A stretch of 64,000 bases of DNA. Origin: CAYNRA01 sp046293395. Lineage in GTDB: Bacteria; Bacteroidota; Bacteroidia; Cytophagales; Spirosomataceae. Every line of letters begins with the position of its first letter. Position 1 is the first letter of the stretch. Where the stretch lies: assembly GCA_046293395.1 (NCBI GenBank), contig JBKBOU010000002.1, positions 558,001 to 622,000 of the forward strand. Direction: 5' to 3'. Position numbers and translations under genes: made by a program. Shown here one piece after another: positions 1-8,779 of the stretch. The notes under the pieces were generated by a model that did no database searches, was not told the origin of the DNA, and saw only the letters and a program-made list of their open reading frames with translations.

Positions 1-59
1 GAGGAAGCGGCTACCGTCCCGATTGTTTGTAAAACTTGCCGCCGTGTTTGCTCTTTCAT
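1..59 (-). CDS. N-terminus of a Tat-exported protein, cut by window edge
   Basis: Only the first 19 codons are present, reading leftwards from an ATG at 57-59. The visible peptide is MKEQTRRQVLQTIGTVAAS. It contains a twin-arginine pair in a T-R-R-x-x-L context followed by the start of a hydrophobic stretch, the layout of a Tat signal peptide. In the family sense this would send a folded, often cofactor-bearing protein across the inner membrane. The enzyme itself lies outside the window and cannot be named. The call rests on one short motif and an open frame to the edge, so a chance ORF is possible. Confidence 0.5.
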   Translation of the reverse strand, partial: MKEQTRRQVLQTIGTVAAS

Positions 60-173
60 TTGTATTTTTAAGGTAGTAGGTTGAATACATCTGTTTACTC
101 TTCTATGCAAATTATCTTATTTTCTTGTAAGAATCAAAAGGAACTTATCAAGATGACTCCGGATATTGTGTCG

Positions 174-587
174 TTACATCAGCTCCAAGGTTAACAAATC
201 CTTTTCACCAGCGTAGTATTTATCCAAAACTTGCTGAAAAATAGCGTCGGGTTGTGTGTCTATCTCTGCAAATAAGGTCATGCACGATTTTACTTTCATG
301 TCATCTGGTGTTCCCATCACAGCATAAATAGTTACTTCTTCAAGTGCTAAAAGTGCCTGTGTGATTTCGCGCAGTCTTGTACCAAGTACGGCATCTTCCA
401 AGAACAATTTGGCTTCGTTTACATCTTTCAAAGCATAAAACTGCGCAGTTTCACTTCGTCCTAAACCAGCAATTTGCGGAAAGATATACCAAATCCAATG
501 GTTTTGTTTTCTACCTGCCTGAATCTCAGCTAGGGCAATCGCGTACTTGGTTTCTTGGGCTAGGTAAAATCGAATCAATGAGTTCAT
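174..587 (-). CDS. DUF1810 family protein
   Basis: A 137-residue cytoplasmic protein whose whole length matches the DUF1810 family as I know it: an N-terminal helix (RFYLAQ), the conserved H-W-I-W-Y-I-F-P-Q core near residues 30-38, and the G-R-S-E-T-A-Q-F-Y-A segment just after it. The family's function is not established. There is no signal peptide or membrane segment. It stands alone, facing away from the sulP gene. A TACATTTG element on the minus strand at 610-617 could serve as its -7 promoter box. Confidence 0.85.
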   Translation of the reverse strand: MNSLIRFYLAQETKYAIALAEIQAGRKQNHWIWYIFPQIAGLGRSETAQFYALKDVNEAKLFLEDAVLGTRLREITQALLALEEVTIYAVMGTPDDMKVKSCMTLFAEIDTQPDAIFQQVLDKYYAGEKDLLTLELM

Positions 588-926
588 TGTATTTTTTTTA
601 AGTAAAAGTCAAATGTAAGAAAAATTAGTAGGTGATATTCTTTCGCCAATTCTCCACACACAATTACTTTACTAGTAGAATATTACCATTTTTCTATTGC
701 ACAATTCTAATATATGTAGGTCTGTTAAAAGTAAACAAACTATCTTTGGAGTGTATTGGCATTTCACAGAGTTAAGTACATTTTTACCGAAGTGGCTTCG
801 ATGTATTTCATTTAATCGGAAATACAACACGTTCGTCTTTGTTCATTCAAATAAACCCTACACTTTCCATTTGTATTTTAACTTGGCTTCTTTTCATAAC
901 CAGTAGAAGCCACTAATATCGTATAT
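588..926. other. Intergenic region between DUF1810 and sulP
   Basis: This 339-bp AT-rich gap separates two divergent genes. Apart from the minus-strand -7 box at 610-617, no RNA gene, repeat or convincing promoter for sulP was seen. A 69-codon plus-strand ORF at 697-906 has no recognisable family features and is treated as chance. Confidence 0.5.
610..617 (-). promoter_or_regulatory. Candidate Bacteroidota -7 element for the DUF1810 gene
   Basis: Read on the minus strand this is TACATTTG, fitting TAnnTTTG, 23 bp upstream of the DUF1810 start. No good -33 TTTG lies at the usual distance, so the call rests on the -7 box alone. Confidence 0.35.
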
Positions 927-2504
927 ATGTCCAAAGTTTTCTCTCTTTTTGATTTATCTCAACCTGTCAACTACAAAACAGAAATCTTGTCCGGCCTAAC
1001 GGTTGCTTTGGCCTTAGTGCCTGAAGCCATTGCCTTTGCTATGATTGTCGGTTTTTCGCCTTTAACAGGACTTTATGCTGCCTTCGTGATGGGTTTTGTG
1101 ACCTCCATTTTAGGTGGTCGTCCAGGTATGATTTCAGGAGCAACGGGCGCTGTTGCTGTCGTATTTGTTGGCCTCATTCTCGAGCTAAAAGCTAAATTTC
1201 CGGGTATCGAAACCGCTGACCTTATGCCGTATGTATTTGCGACTGTTATTCTAGCGGGGCTCTTCCAAATTTTATTCGGCGTACTCCGTTTGGGCAAATT
1301 CATTCGACTTGTTCCACATCCTGTCATGTTTGGCTTTGTAAACGGGCTTGCCATCATTATTTTCATGGCTCAGTTTCCTAATTTTTATCAAAAAGGAACA
1401 ACTGATTTACTCCCCTCCACGCAATTAATCACTATGGCAGGGCTTGTGTTGCTTACCATGTTTATCATGTGGACACTTCCTAAATTTACGAAAGCAGTTC
1501 CTTCCTCATTAGTGGCTATACTTGCTGTATCTGCGCTAGTAATTGGCTTCGGAATAGACACAACCACCGTTGCAGATACACTTTTACCCGGTGAGACCAT
1601 CAAGGGGACATTTCCACCATTTAGCTTACCTAGCATTCCTTTCAATCTAGAAAGTGTACTGCTTATTCTGCCGTATGCCGCTATCGTAGCGGGTGTTGGT
1701 TTGATAGAAAGTCTTTTAACCTTGAATCTGATAGATGAAATCACAGAATCTCATGGACGCTCAAACAAGGAATGTGTCGCACAAGGTCTCGCCAATATTG
1801 GTTCTGGTTTATTGTCGGGGATGGGCGGATGCGCCATGACTGGTCAAAGTTTAATTAATATTTCAGCAGGAGCACGCGCACGTTTGTCAGGCATTGTCGC
1901 TTCTGTAATGCTCTTGGTATTTATCGTTTTTGGCTCAAGTCTCATCGAAAAACTTCCTATGGCAGCCCTTACTGGATTGATGTTCATGGTGGCTATTGGT
2001 ACGTTTGAATGGGCAAGTTTGAAAACGTTTCGGAAAATGCCCTGGTCCGATGTCATTGTTATGGTTTTGGTTACACTCATCACGGCTATCACACACAATT
2101 TAGCCATTGCAGTACTTTTGGGTGTTATTTTGGCAGCACTAGCCTACGCATGGGAAAATGCCAAACGCATTCGTGCACGTAAATTTGTAGATGATAAAGG
2201 AACCAAGCATTATGAAATTTACGGCCCTCTCTTTTTTGGTTCTGTCAAAGCGTTCACAGAGAAATTCGATATTTTACACGACCCAGATACCATCATTATT
2301 GACTTTCAAGAAAGCCGAATCGCCGATATGTCTGCCATTGAGGCTGTCAATGTCCTGACTCATAGGTATGCCAAACAAGGAAAAACCGTTCATTTAAAGC
2401 ACCTCAGTGCAGATAGTCGAAAGTTATTGAAAAATGCAGAGGCAATCATTGATGTCAATATCGTTGAGGATCCTTCTTACCGTGTGATGATTGACAGAAT
2501 CTAA
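927..2504 (+). CDS. SulP family inorganic anion transporter with STAS domain
   Basis: A 525-residue inner-membrane SLC26/SulP transporter. The N-terminal two thirds carry about a dozen hydrophobic segments, starting with the conserved G-L-T-V-A-L-A-L-V-P-E-A-I-A-F-A motif near residue 23. The phosphate/anion-site region G-G-C-A-M-T-G-Q-S lies near residue 300. The C-terminal part from about residue 420 is a soluble STAS domain (D-F-Q-E-S-R-I-A-D-M-S-A). Family members move sulfate, bicarbonate or related anions, and the substrate here cannot be read from sequence. No sulfate-assimilation or carbonic-anhydrase gene is adjacent, so context does not help. It is monocistronic and ends at a strong terminator. 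Confidence 0.93.
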   Translation: MSKVFSLFDLSQPVNYKTEILSGLTVALALVPEAIAFAMIVGFSPLTGLYAAFVMGFVTSILGGRPGMISGATGAVAVVFVGLILELKAKFPGIETADLMPYVFATVILAGLFQILFGVLRLGKFIRLVPHPVMFGFVNGLAIIIFMAQFPNFYQKGTTDLLPSTQLITMAGLVLLTMFIMWTLPKFTKAVPSSLVAILAVSALVIGFGIDTTTVADTLLPGETIKGTFPPFSLPSIPFNLESVLLILPYAAIVAGVGLIESLLTLNLIDEITESHGRSNKECVAQGLANIGSGLLSGMGGCAMTGQSLINISAGARARLSGIVASVMLLVFIVFGSSLIEKLPMAALTGLMFMVAIGTFEWASLKTFRKMPWSDVIVMVLVTLITAITHNLAIAVLLGVILAALAYAWENAKRIRARKFVDDKGTKHYEIYGPLFFGSVKAFTEKFDILHDPDTIIIDFQESRIADMSAIEAVNVLTHRYAKQGKTVHLKHLSADSRKLLKNAEAIIDVNIVEDPSYRVMIDRI

Positions 2505-2559
2505 CCAAAGAATAATTCCTATTCGTTGCCTCTCATAAAAGTGGAAACGAACGAAAAAT

Positions 2560-2603
2560 AAAAGCCGAGTAACCCATTTTTAAGGGAATTACTCGGCTTT
2601 TTT
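2560..2603. terminator. Bidirectional intrinsic terminator after sulP
   Basis: A 12-13 bp stem (AAAGCCGAGTAA pairing with TTACTCGGCTTT) is followed by T6 on the plus strand and preceded by an A-run that serves the converging minus-strand gene. It lies between two convergent genes. Confidence 0.9.
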
Positions 2604-2629
2604 AGATTTCCTTTTTACTCGTCAAATTC

Positions 2630-3124
2630 TCAGGTATTTTGCAAAGAAAAATACTTTGCCCAACTGGACTCACCAGCTTTTTGAGGCCAATTGGCTAGTT
2701 CTTTCTTAAATCCAATGTTCTGTACATAAACCCGCGTATTTTCAGTAATTTCTCCTGCTGCAACCTGCTTTTTTATCTGAAATTGCGAAACTGAAAACAA
2801 TATACCTGCTTCGTTTTCACATAAAATAGAGCGGTCAAAGAAATCAACGGTAAAACGTGCACTCAATTCTTTCATCCATCTAGTAGAGGCGTCAATCGAG
2901 CAACCTGATGCCGCCTGAAAAGACTCGTCTGCTGCAATGAGTATGATTTGATTTTTGATGACAGAAAACGAGGCTTTCAATGGCGCTCCATGTGCACCCC
3001 AAGCATCTATTTGCGTTGTCAAAAAAGTTTGTATTTCGTCCAACTCCTCCGCTTGCAGTGGTCGATTTGCTTGGTATATCCAAATGCGGGATGTATCAGG
3101 TAGTGTATCAAAAGGTATAAACAT
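2630..3124 (-). CDS. Conserved Bacteroidota protein, often mislabelled ABC transporter ATPase
   Basis: A 164-residue soluble protein. It begins with the F-I-P-F-D-T-L-P-D block and has the Q-A-A-S-G-C-S-I-D-A-S segment near residue 88, both typical of a Bacteroidota-specific family that databases commonly label 'ABC transporter ATPase'. No Walker A, signature motif or Walker B is present, so the label is not supported. Function is unknown. There is no signal peptide or membrane segment. It converges on sulP across the shared terminator and diverges from the DUF4230 gene. Confidence 0.8.
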   Translation of the reverse strand: MFIPFDTLPDTSRIWIYQANRPLQAEELDEIQTFLTTQIDAWGAHGAPLKASFSVIKNQIILIAADESFQAASGCSIDASTRWMKELSARFTVDFFDRSILCENEAGILFSVSQFQIKKQVAAGEITENTRVYVQNIGFKKELANWPQKAGESSWAKYFSLQNT

Positions 3125-3252
3125 AGGAGTAATTGTTCAATGGAATCTGTCTAAATGGAACAGTCTGCACGTTAAAAAAGTTTTTGTTCCAGTTATTGTA
3201 CTTACTTGTATTGAATTTTTCGTACATGTTTCACGTTTTAGACTAAAAAAGC

Positions 3253-3825
3253 ATGGTTAAAACAGGCATTCGTCTTCTTATTTTACTCCTTTTATTCATC
3301 GGGTCTTTTTTTCTTTTCGACCTCACCAAGAGCGCCATCGAACGCTATTTTGGAAATTCTGTAGAAACCACCCAACAATTGGTCATCACAGAAATTACAC
3401 AAATGGGGAAGTTGGAGTTGGTGAAATATTCTTTCAAAGATATTGTAGAACAGAAAATCAGTCGTGACTTTCTTCCAGACCCCAAGGCGTTGCTCATCGT
3501 TCATGGGGAAGCTATTGGGTGCATCGACTTAACAAAAATTGAGGCGAAGCATGTTTCTATTGAGGCAGACACGCTGTATATACAACTTCCTGAACCTGAA
3601 GTTTGTACATTCAAAATTGACCATCAAAAGTCACATATTTACCAAACAGAATATGCCTTTATGAACGAGAAACTGCTCTTAGACGAAGCCTATCGCCGAG
3701 CAGAAAAACAAATTTATGATTCGGCTATTACCTCGGGTATCCTACCGCAAACCAAAGAAAGTGCAAAGAAAATTCTTCTCCCTTTTTTAGAAACGGTCAG
3801 TGGGAAAAAAGTCATTTTCAAATAA
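3253..3825 (+). CDS. DUF4230 domain membrane-anchored protein
   Basis: A 190-residue protein with one N-terminal hydrophobic segment (residues 7-23, mostly I/L/F) that acts as a signal anchor. A periplasmic or extracytoplasmic DUF4230 domain follows, recognisable by the T-Q-M-G-K-L-E-L-V-K-Y block and the repeated beta-strand pattern I-D-L-T-K-I. Such proteins are widespread in Bacteroidota and have no assigned activity. The gene is divergent from the preceding one and is followed at 126 bp by the dienelactone hydrolase. No operon is evident. Confidence 0.8.
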   Translation: MVKTGIRLLILLLLFIGSFFLFDLTKSAIERYFGNSVETTQQLVITEITQMGKLELVKYSFKDIVEQKISRDFLPDPKALLIVHGEAIGCIDLTKIEAKHVSIEADTLYIQLPEPEVCTFKIDHQKSHIYQTEYAFMNEKLLLDEAYRRAEKQIYDSAITSGILPQTKESAKKILLPFLETVSGKKVIFK

Positions 3826-3951
3826 ATCAGCAACTAACTTCTTTTTCTTTGCACACGGCTTCGTTTTCATGGATTCAAGAAACAAAGCAAAGGTATTTAT
3901 GGTTATAAGCGCGTTGTTCCACCATTTATTTTGATTATTTTTATTTATCCA

Positions 3952-4803
3952 ATGAAGAAGTTACTTACCACTTTCGCCGTTACCTTCGCGTTCGCACAAG
4001 CCTCATTTGCGCAACAAACCTGCTGCCAAACTGTCTTTGCTAGCAATGACGGCAACATGGCTGTATTTGCAGAAGAAGAAGATTTCAGAAACATGCACCC
4101 AAGTCCCGTTCCCTACGTTCATGTGAGCGAAGTAGGAGGAAAAATGATTGATTTTTCAACTCCAGACGGTCAAAAAGCCAATGCTTACTTTGTACCTTCT
4201 AAAAAGAAATCAGACAAATGGTTATTCGTTTACCAAGAATGGTGGGGCTTAAATGACCAAATAAAACGCCAAGCGGATGTCTTTTACACAGATTTGGGTG
4301 AAAACGTGAATGTTTTGGCGCTTGATATGTACGACGGCAAACTGGCGACAAACCCAAGCGATGCGGGCAAATACATGCAGTCTGCCAAAGAAGAAAGATT
4401 GGAAGCAATCATGCAAGGAGGCATTGCATTTGCGGGTAAAAAAGCAAAAATTGCAAGCGTAGGCTGGTGTTTCGGCGGCGGATTGTCACTTAAATCAGCA
4501 ATTTTGGGCGGCAAGCAAACCGTTGGTAGTGTCATGTATTACGGAATGCCTGTCAAAGATGTTGAAAAACTAAAGACACTTCAAACAGATGTTTTAGGCT
4601 TGTTTGCTACGGAGCAATGGATTTCGAAAGAAATTATCGAAGAATTTGCCGCAAACATGGATAAAGCAGGGAAAAAGTTAACCTACAAAATTTTTGCTGC
4701 TGACCACGCATTTGCGAATCCTTCCAATCCGAAATTTGACAAAGAAGCGACAGAGGAAGCGTACGGCATGGCCATTGCGTATCTCAAGAATAAGCTACTA
4801 TAA
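3952..4803 (+). CDS. Secreted dienelactone hydrolase family protein
   Basis: An alpha/beta hydrolase of the DLH family, 283 residues from the ATG at 3952. That start is preferred over an upstream ATG at 3931 because it opens a clean signal peptide (MKKLLTTFAVTFAFAQASFA, cleaved before QQ). The nucleophile is C173 in the G-W-C-F-G-G-G elbow, and the histidine is in A-D-H-A-F-A-N-P-S-N-P, the usual C-terminal DLH motif. The acid position falls around A-T-E-Q-W-I, where I would expect Asp and see Glu, so the third triad member is less certain. It is probably periplasmic, acting on cyclic esters or similar carbonyl compounds. It ends at a small hairpin terminator. Confidence 0.88.
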   Translation: MKKLLTTFAVTFAFAQASFAQQTCCQTVFASNDGNMAVFAEEEDFRNMHPSPVPYVHVSEVGGKMIDFSTPDGQKANAYFVPSKKKSDKWLFVYQEWWGLNDQIKRQADVFYTDLGENVNVLALDMYDGKLATNPSDAGKYMQSAKEERLEAIMQGGIAFAGKKAKIASVGWCFGGGLSLKSAILGGKQTVGSVMYYGMPVKDVEKLKTLQTDVLGLFATEQWISKEIIEEFAANMDKAGKKLTYKIFAADHAFANPSNPKFDKEATEEAYGMAIAYLKNKLL

Positions 4804-4823
4804 TCCACACAATACATACTTCG

Positions 4824-4854
4824 ATAGAGAGTCCAACTGGGCTCTCTATTTTCA
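4824..4854 (+). terminator. Intrinsic terminator after the hydrolase gene
   Basis: An ATAGAGAG/CTCTCTAT 8-bp stem with a 10-nt loop is followed by a T-rich stretch. Confidence 0.65.
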
Positions 4855-4890
4855 TTTTACACCCTTCTAAACACACTATAATCTATTCAG

Positions 4891-5262
4891 ATGGACAACC
4901 GTAAGTCACTTAGGCCAATTATCTCAACAGAACCGAGTGAATCTGCCGCAGAGAAATTTCAGAACGATGTACTTCGTCCGATTTTAAAGTTACAACACTC
5001 CGTACTTATTCAGCTTTTTTCACAAAATATGCCTCCGTTTAAGTCTAAAGAATGGACAGAACAGAAGCGACAAATCACCGAGAAAATACAGAAAGACCCT
5101 TATTTATCTGCTTTACTATCCGGTGTCATTCTTGGCATGATGACCCCCGAAGAGGTCATAGAATATGGAGAGAATACCAAAGAATATGCGCGGCGGTTAA
5201 AATCCATGCTTCTGCAACGTATCTTATCACATTATCAACCACTTAAAGACCTGCCAATTTGA
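4891..5262 (+). CDS. Conserved hypothetical protein upstream of secA
   Basis: A 123-residue, probably cytoplasmic helical protein with no recognised family. The visible structure is a polar N-terminus, an amphipathic helix (residues 20-45), a hydrophobic stretch with G-V-I-L-G-M-M near 88-94 and a basic C-terminal helix. There is no signal peptide. It starts 37 bp after a terminator and is separated from secA by 141 bp that contain secA's own promoter, so co-transcription is possible but not needed. Codon use looks like the neighbours. Confidence 0.7.
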   Translation: MDNRKSLRPIISTEPSESAAEKFQNDVLRPILKLQHSVLIQLFSQNMPPFKSKEWTEQKRQITEKIQKDPYLSALLSGVILGMMTPEEVIEYGENTKEYARRLKSMLLQRILSHYQPLKDLPI

Positions 5263-5298
5263 CCGTTCTTCCCTATAATGAGAAATGATGCATTATTC

Positions 5299-5331
5299 TT
5301 GTTTATAAAACGCTGTAAATAAGTAAATTTG
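5299..5331 (+). promoter_or_regulatory. Candidate secA promoter
   Basis: TAAATTTG at 5324-5331 matches the Bacteroidota -7 consensus. TTG at 5299-5301 could be the -33 element at a slightly long 22-bp spacing. This puts the 5' end about 65 nt before the secA ATG. Confidence 0.5.
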
Positions 5332-5403
5332 CAACCTTAGAAACTATTTCCAAGTCAATTGTACACAGAACACTCGACGAATTCTATAAATTACGGATAA
5401 ATA

Positions 5404-8400
5404 ATGCTTAATTTTCTTACAAAAAGTATTACCAAAGTATTTGGTACGAAATCAGAAAAGGACGTCAAAGAGTTGAGCCAATATGTTCGCTCTACCAACG
5501 AAGCCTTTGCCCAACTTTCTCGCTTATCGCATGATGAATTCAGAGCTAAAACAGCTGATTTACAAGCTTATATACAATCTCAACTTGCTGATATTGACGC
5601 TGAAATCGCGTCGCTTACACAATCTGTAAATGCTTCGTCTGCGTTTTCAGTGGATGAAAAGGAAGTCGTCTTCAAAAAAGTAGATGACTTGAAAGCCAAG
5701 AGAAATGAAAAGCTAGAAGGGGTACTCCTTGAGATTCTACCACAAGCCTTCGCGATTGTAAAAGAAACTGCGCGTAGATTCAAAGAAAATGATACAATTG
5801 AAGTAACCGCTACTCATCTGGACAGACAGTTGGCGGTGCGCAAAGGTCATATTGCTATCGAAGGTGACAAAGCAATCTGGAAAAACGAATGGGTCGCAGC
5901 CGGAAATATCATCAAATGGGATATGTTGCATTATGACGTGCAAATCATTGGTGGAGCCGCTTTGCATACCGGAAAAATTGCTGAAATGGCAACTGGTGAA
6001 GGAAAAACCCTCGTGGCTACTTTCCCTGCTTTCTTAAATGCACTGGCTGGCAAAGGCGTACACATTGTCACTGTCAACGATTACTTAGCACGCCGTGACT
6101 CCGAGTGGATGGGGCCTATTTTTGAGTTCAATGGCATTACCTGTGACTGTATCGATAAATATCCTGCGAACTCACCACAACGAAGAGCTGCGTATTTATC
6201 GGGAATTACATACGGTACAAACAATGAATTTGGTTTCGATTACCTCCGCGACAACATGGTCAATGACCCCTCTGAACTTGTACAAAGAGAACATCATTAC
6301 GCCATGATTGATGAGGTCGATTCTGTTTTAATTGACGATGCCCGTACTCCGTTGATTATTTCTGGACCAATGGCTAAAAAGGGAGACGAAGAACTCTATA
6401 ACTCGCTGAAACCACGCGTTGCCAACATCGTTGAAGTGCAAAAAACGCTTGTCAATGGCTATTTGAACGAAGCCAAAAAACTCATCGCCGCTGGAAATAA
6501 AAAAGAAGGAGGCTTGGCTTTATTCAGAGCCTACAAAGGATTGCCCAAAAGTAAACCGCTCATCAAGTACTTGTCTGAGACAGGTATCAAAAAAATATTA
6601 CAAGAGACAGAAGCTATCTACATCGCTGAAAACAACAAGCTCATGCCAGAAGCGGAAGCACCTTTGTATTTCACGATTGAAGAAAAGAATAACTCCATCG
6701 AATTAACCGATAAAGGAATTGACTTCCTGACTGGTCAAGATGAAGACAAACATTTCTTCGTCATGCCTGACTTGGCAATTGACATGAATGCCATTGAAAA
6801 AATGGACATTACGGAGCAGGAGAAAATCATTAAAAAAGATGAACTCATCCGTGATTATTCGACCAAAGCGGAACGTATTCATGCCGTAAACCAACTCCTG
6901 AAAGCCTACACTGTATTTGAAAAAGACGTGGAATACGTCATCATGGACGGTAAGGTAAAAATCGTAGATGAACAAACGGGGCGTATCATGGATGGCCGTC
7001 GGTGGTCAGATGGACTTCATCAAGCGGTTGAGGCAAAAGAAAACGTAAAAGTGGAGGATTCTACCCAAACGTATGCCACGGTTACGCTTCAAAACTACTT
7101 CCGGATGTACCACAAATTAGGCGGTATGACGGGTACAGCAGAAACAGAAGCCGGTGAGTTCTGGAAAATCTATAAGCTGGATGTCGTGACGATTCCAACA
7201 AACAGACCAGCTGTTCGGGAAGACCATCAAGATAAAGTTTACAAGACAGTTCGGGAGAAATACAATGCCGTTGCCGATGAAATCGTAGAAATGGTTAAGA
7301 TTGGCCGTCCGGTTCTTGTAGGTACAACATCCGTAGAAAACTCGGAGCTTATCAGCCGAATGTTGACACTTCGGAAGATTCCACACCAAGTATTGAATGC
7401 CAAGCAACACGCCCGTGAGGCCGATATTGTTGCGGAAGCAGGTAAGCCCGGAACAGTGACGATTGCAACCAATATGGCAGGTCGTGGAACAGATATTAAG
7501 CTGACTGCTGAGTCAAAAATGGCGGGTGGTTTAGCGATTATCGGTACAGAAAGACATGAATCTCGCCGCGTGGATCGCCAGTTGCGTGGTCGTGCAGGTC
7601 GCCAAGGAGACCCAGGTTCATCGCAGTTCTTCGTCAGTTTGGAAGACAATTTGATGCGTTTGTTTGGCTCAGACCGCATTGCGAAAGTCATGGATAAAAT
7701 GGGTATGGAAGAGGGAGAAGTAATCCAACACTCGATGATTACGAGCTCCATTGAACGCGCCCAACGCAAAGTGGAAGAAAATAACTTTGGCATTCGGAAA
7801 AGACTCATCGAATACGATGACGTCATGAATGTACAACGAGAAACCATCTACAAAAGACGTAGAAATGCCTTGTTTGGAGAACGTCTTTCGCTAGATATTG
7901 CCAATATCCTATATGATACATGTGCGTCTATCGTCGAAAATACAGCGGGTAATTTTGATGAATTTGAGCTGAGATGTTTGCAAAAATTTGGTTTCCAGCC
8001 AACTATCACGCGAGAAGAATTTGCGAAGAAACCCAAAGACTTAGCCAATCAAGTCTATCAACAAGCGGAAGCGCATTACAATGCGAAGAACAATGCGGTT
8101 GCCCAAAATATCATTCCGGTACTCAAACAAGTAGCCGAAGACAGACAGGCGCTTGTCAATGAGCCATTTATGGCAATCATCGGAGATGGAACACAAAATA
8201 TTGCGGTTTTCTGTGACATCCAAAAAACAGTTGAAACGGCAGGTAAAGAATTGGTCATTGAGATGGAAAAAAGCATTTCATTGACTGTCATTGACCAAGA
8301 GTGGAAAGAGCATTTACGCGATATGGACGACTTGAAACAGTCGGTACAAAATGCTTCGTACGAACAAAAAGACCCACTTTTGATTTATAAATTTGAAGCT

Positions 8401-8709
8401 GTGGAGCTTTTCCAGAACTTCCTTACAAAAGTGAATGCACAAACAGTTGAGTTTTTAATGAAAGCGGGGGTGGTCGAATTGCGTTTCCAACAAATGGCTC
8501 CTCCGAAAGTAGAAACTCCTAAGTTATCTACAAATAAAGCGGAAGAAACGGCGAAAGCAACGATGTTAACGCCTGCCAAGTCGCAGAAAGTAGCGAATAG
8601 AAACGACCGTGTTAGTGTTCAGTACAGCGACGGAACAGTGAAACGCGATGTAAAATACAAAAACGTGGAAGACGACGTATTGGCAGGAAAAGCCGTCATC
8701 GTGGACTAA
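5404..8709 (+). CDS. secA: Preprotein translocase ATPase SecA
   Basis: The motor of the Sec pathway, pushing unfolded preproteins through SecYEG. It is 1101 residues, the long form seen in Bacteroidota, against about 900 in E. coli. Walker A is A-T-G-E-G-K-T with K201, and the DEVD Walker B lies near residue 303. Between these and the second nucleotide-binding domain is an enlarged preprotein cross-linking region (about residues 325-500). The second half has G-T-T-S-V-E-N-S, M-A-G-R-G-T-D-I and the Q-L-R-G-R-A-G-R-Q-G-D motif. The C-terminus has no Cys-rich zinc motif for SecB and ends in a short beta-type tail after a flexible linker. It is followed by a 21-bp terminator. Confidence 0.98.
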   Translation: MLNFLTKSITKVFGTKSEKDVKELSQYVRSTNEAFAQLSRLSHDEFRAKTADLQAYIQSQLADIDAEIASLTQSVNASSAFSVDEKEVVFKKVDDLKAKRNEKLEGVLLEILPQAFAIVKETARRFKENDTIEVTATHLDRQLAVRKGHIAIEGDKAIWKNEWVAAGNIIKWDMLHYDVQIIGGAALHTGKIAEMATGEGKTLVATFPAFLNALAGKGVHIVTVNDYLARRDSEWMGPIFEFNGITCDCIDKYPANSPQRRAAYLSGITYGTNNEFGFDYLRDNMVNDPSELVQREHHYAMIDEVDSVLIDDARTPLIISGPMAKKGDEELYNSLKPRVANIVEVQKTLVNGYLNEAKKLIAAGNKKEGGLALFRAYKGLPKSKPLIKYLSETGIKKILQETEAIYIAENNKLMPEAEAPLYFTIEEKNNSIELTDKGIDFLTGQDEDKHFFVMPDLAIDMNAIEKMDITEQEKIIKKDELIRDYSTKAERIHAVNQLLKAYTVFEKDVEYVIMDGKVKIVDEQTGRIMDGRRWSDGLHQAVEAKENVKVEDSTQTYATVTLQNYFRMYHKLGGMTGTAETEAGEFWKIYKLDVVTIPTNRPAVREDHQDKVYKTVREKYNAVADEIVEMVKIGRPVLVGTTSVENSELISRMLTLRKIPHQVLNAKQHAREADIVAEAGKPGTVTIATNMAGRGTDIKLTAESKMAGGLAIIGTERHESRRVDRQLRGRAGRQGDPGSSQFFVSLEDNLMRLFGSDRIAKVMDKMGMEEGEVIQHSMITSSIERAQRKVEENNFGIRKRLIEYDDVMNVQRETIYKRRRNALFGERLSLDIANILYDTCASIVENTAGNFDEFELRCLQKFGFQPTITREEFAKKPKDLANQVYQQAEAHYNAKNNAVAQNIIPVLKQVAEDRQALVNEPFMAIIGDGTQNIAVFCDIQKTVETAGKELVIEMEKSISLTVIDQEWKEHLRDMDDLKQSVQNASYEQKDPLLIYKFEAVELFQNFLTKVNAQTVEFLMKAGVVELRFQQMAPPKVETPKLSTNKAEETAKATMLTPAKSQKVANRNDRVSVQYSDGTVKRDVKYKNVEDDVLAGKAVIVD

Positions 8710-8721
8710 TACATCGTTTTA

Positions 8722-8769
8722 ACACAAAAAAAGCCGAATGAGTCTGTTCTCATTCGGCTTTTTTTGTGT
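8722..8769. terminator. Strong bidirectional terminator between secA and budA
   Basis: A perfect 21-bp inverted repeat with core GCCGAATGAG/CTCATTCGGC is flanked by A7 and T7 tracts, so it works in both directions for two convergent genes. Confidence 0.93.
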
Positions 8770-8779
8770 GCTGACTTTC

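Noticed and set aside
697..906. 69-codon plus-strand ORF in the DUF1810-sulP gap
   Set aside because: No family features, odd composition and no promoter; judged a chance ORF.
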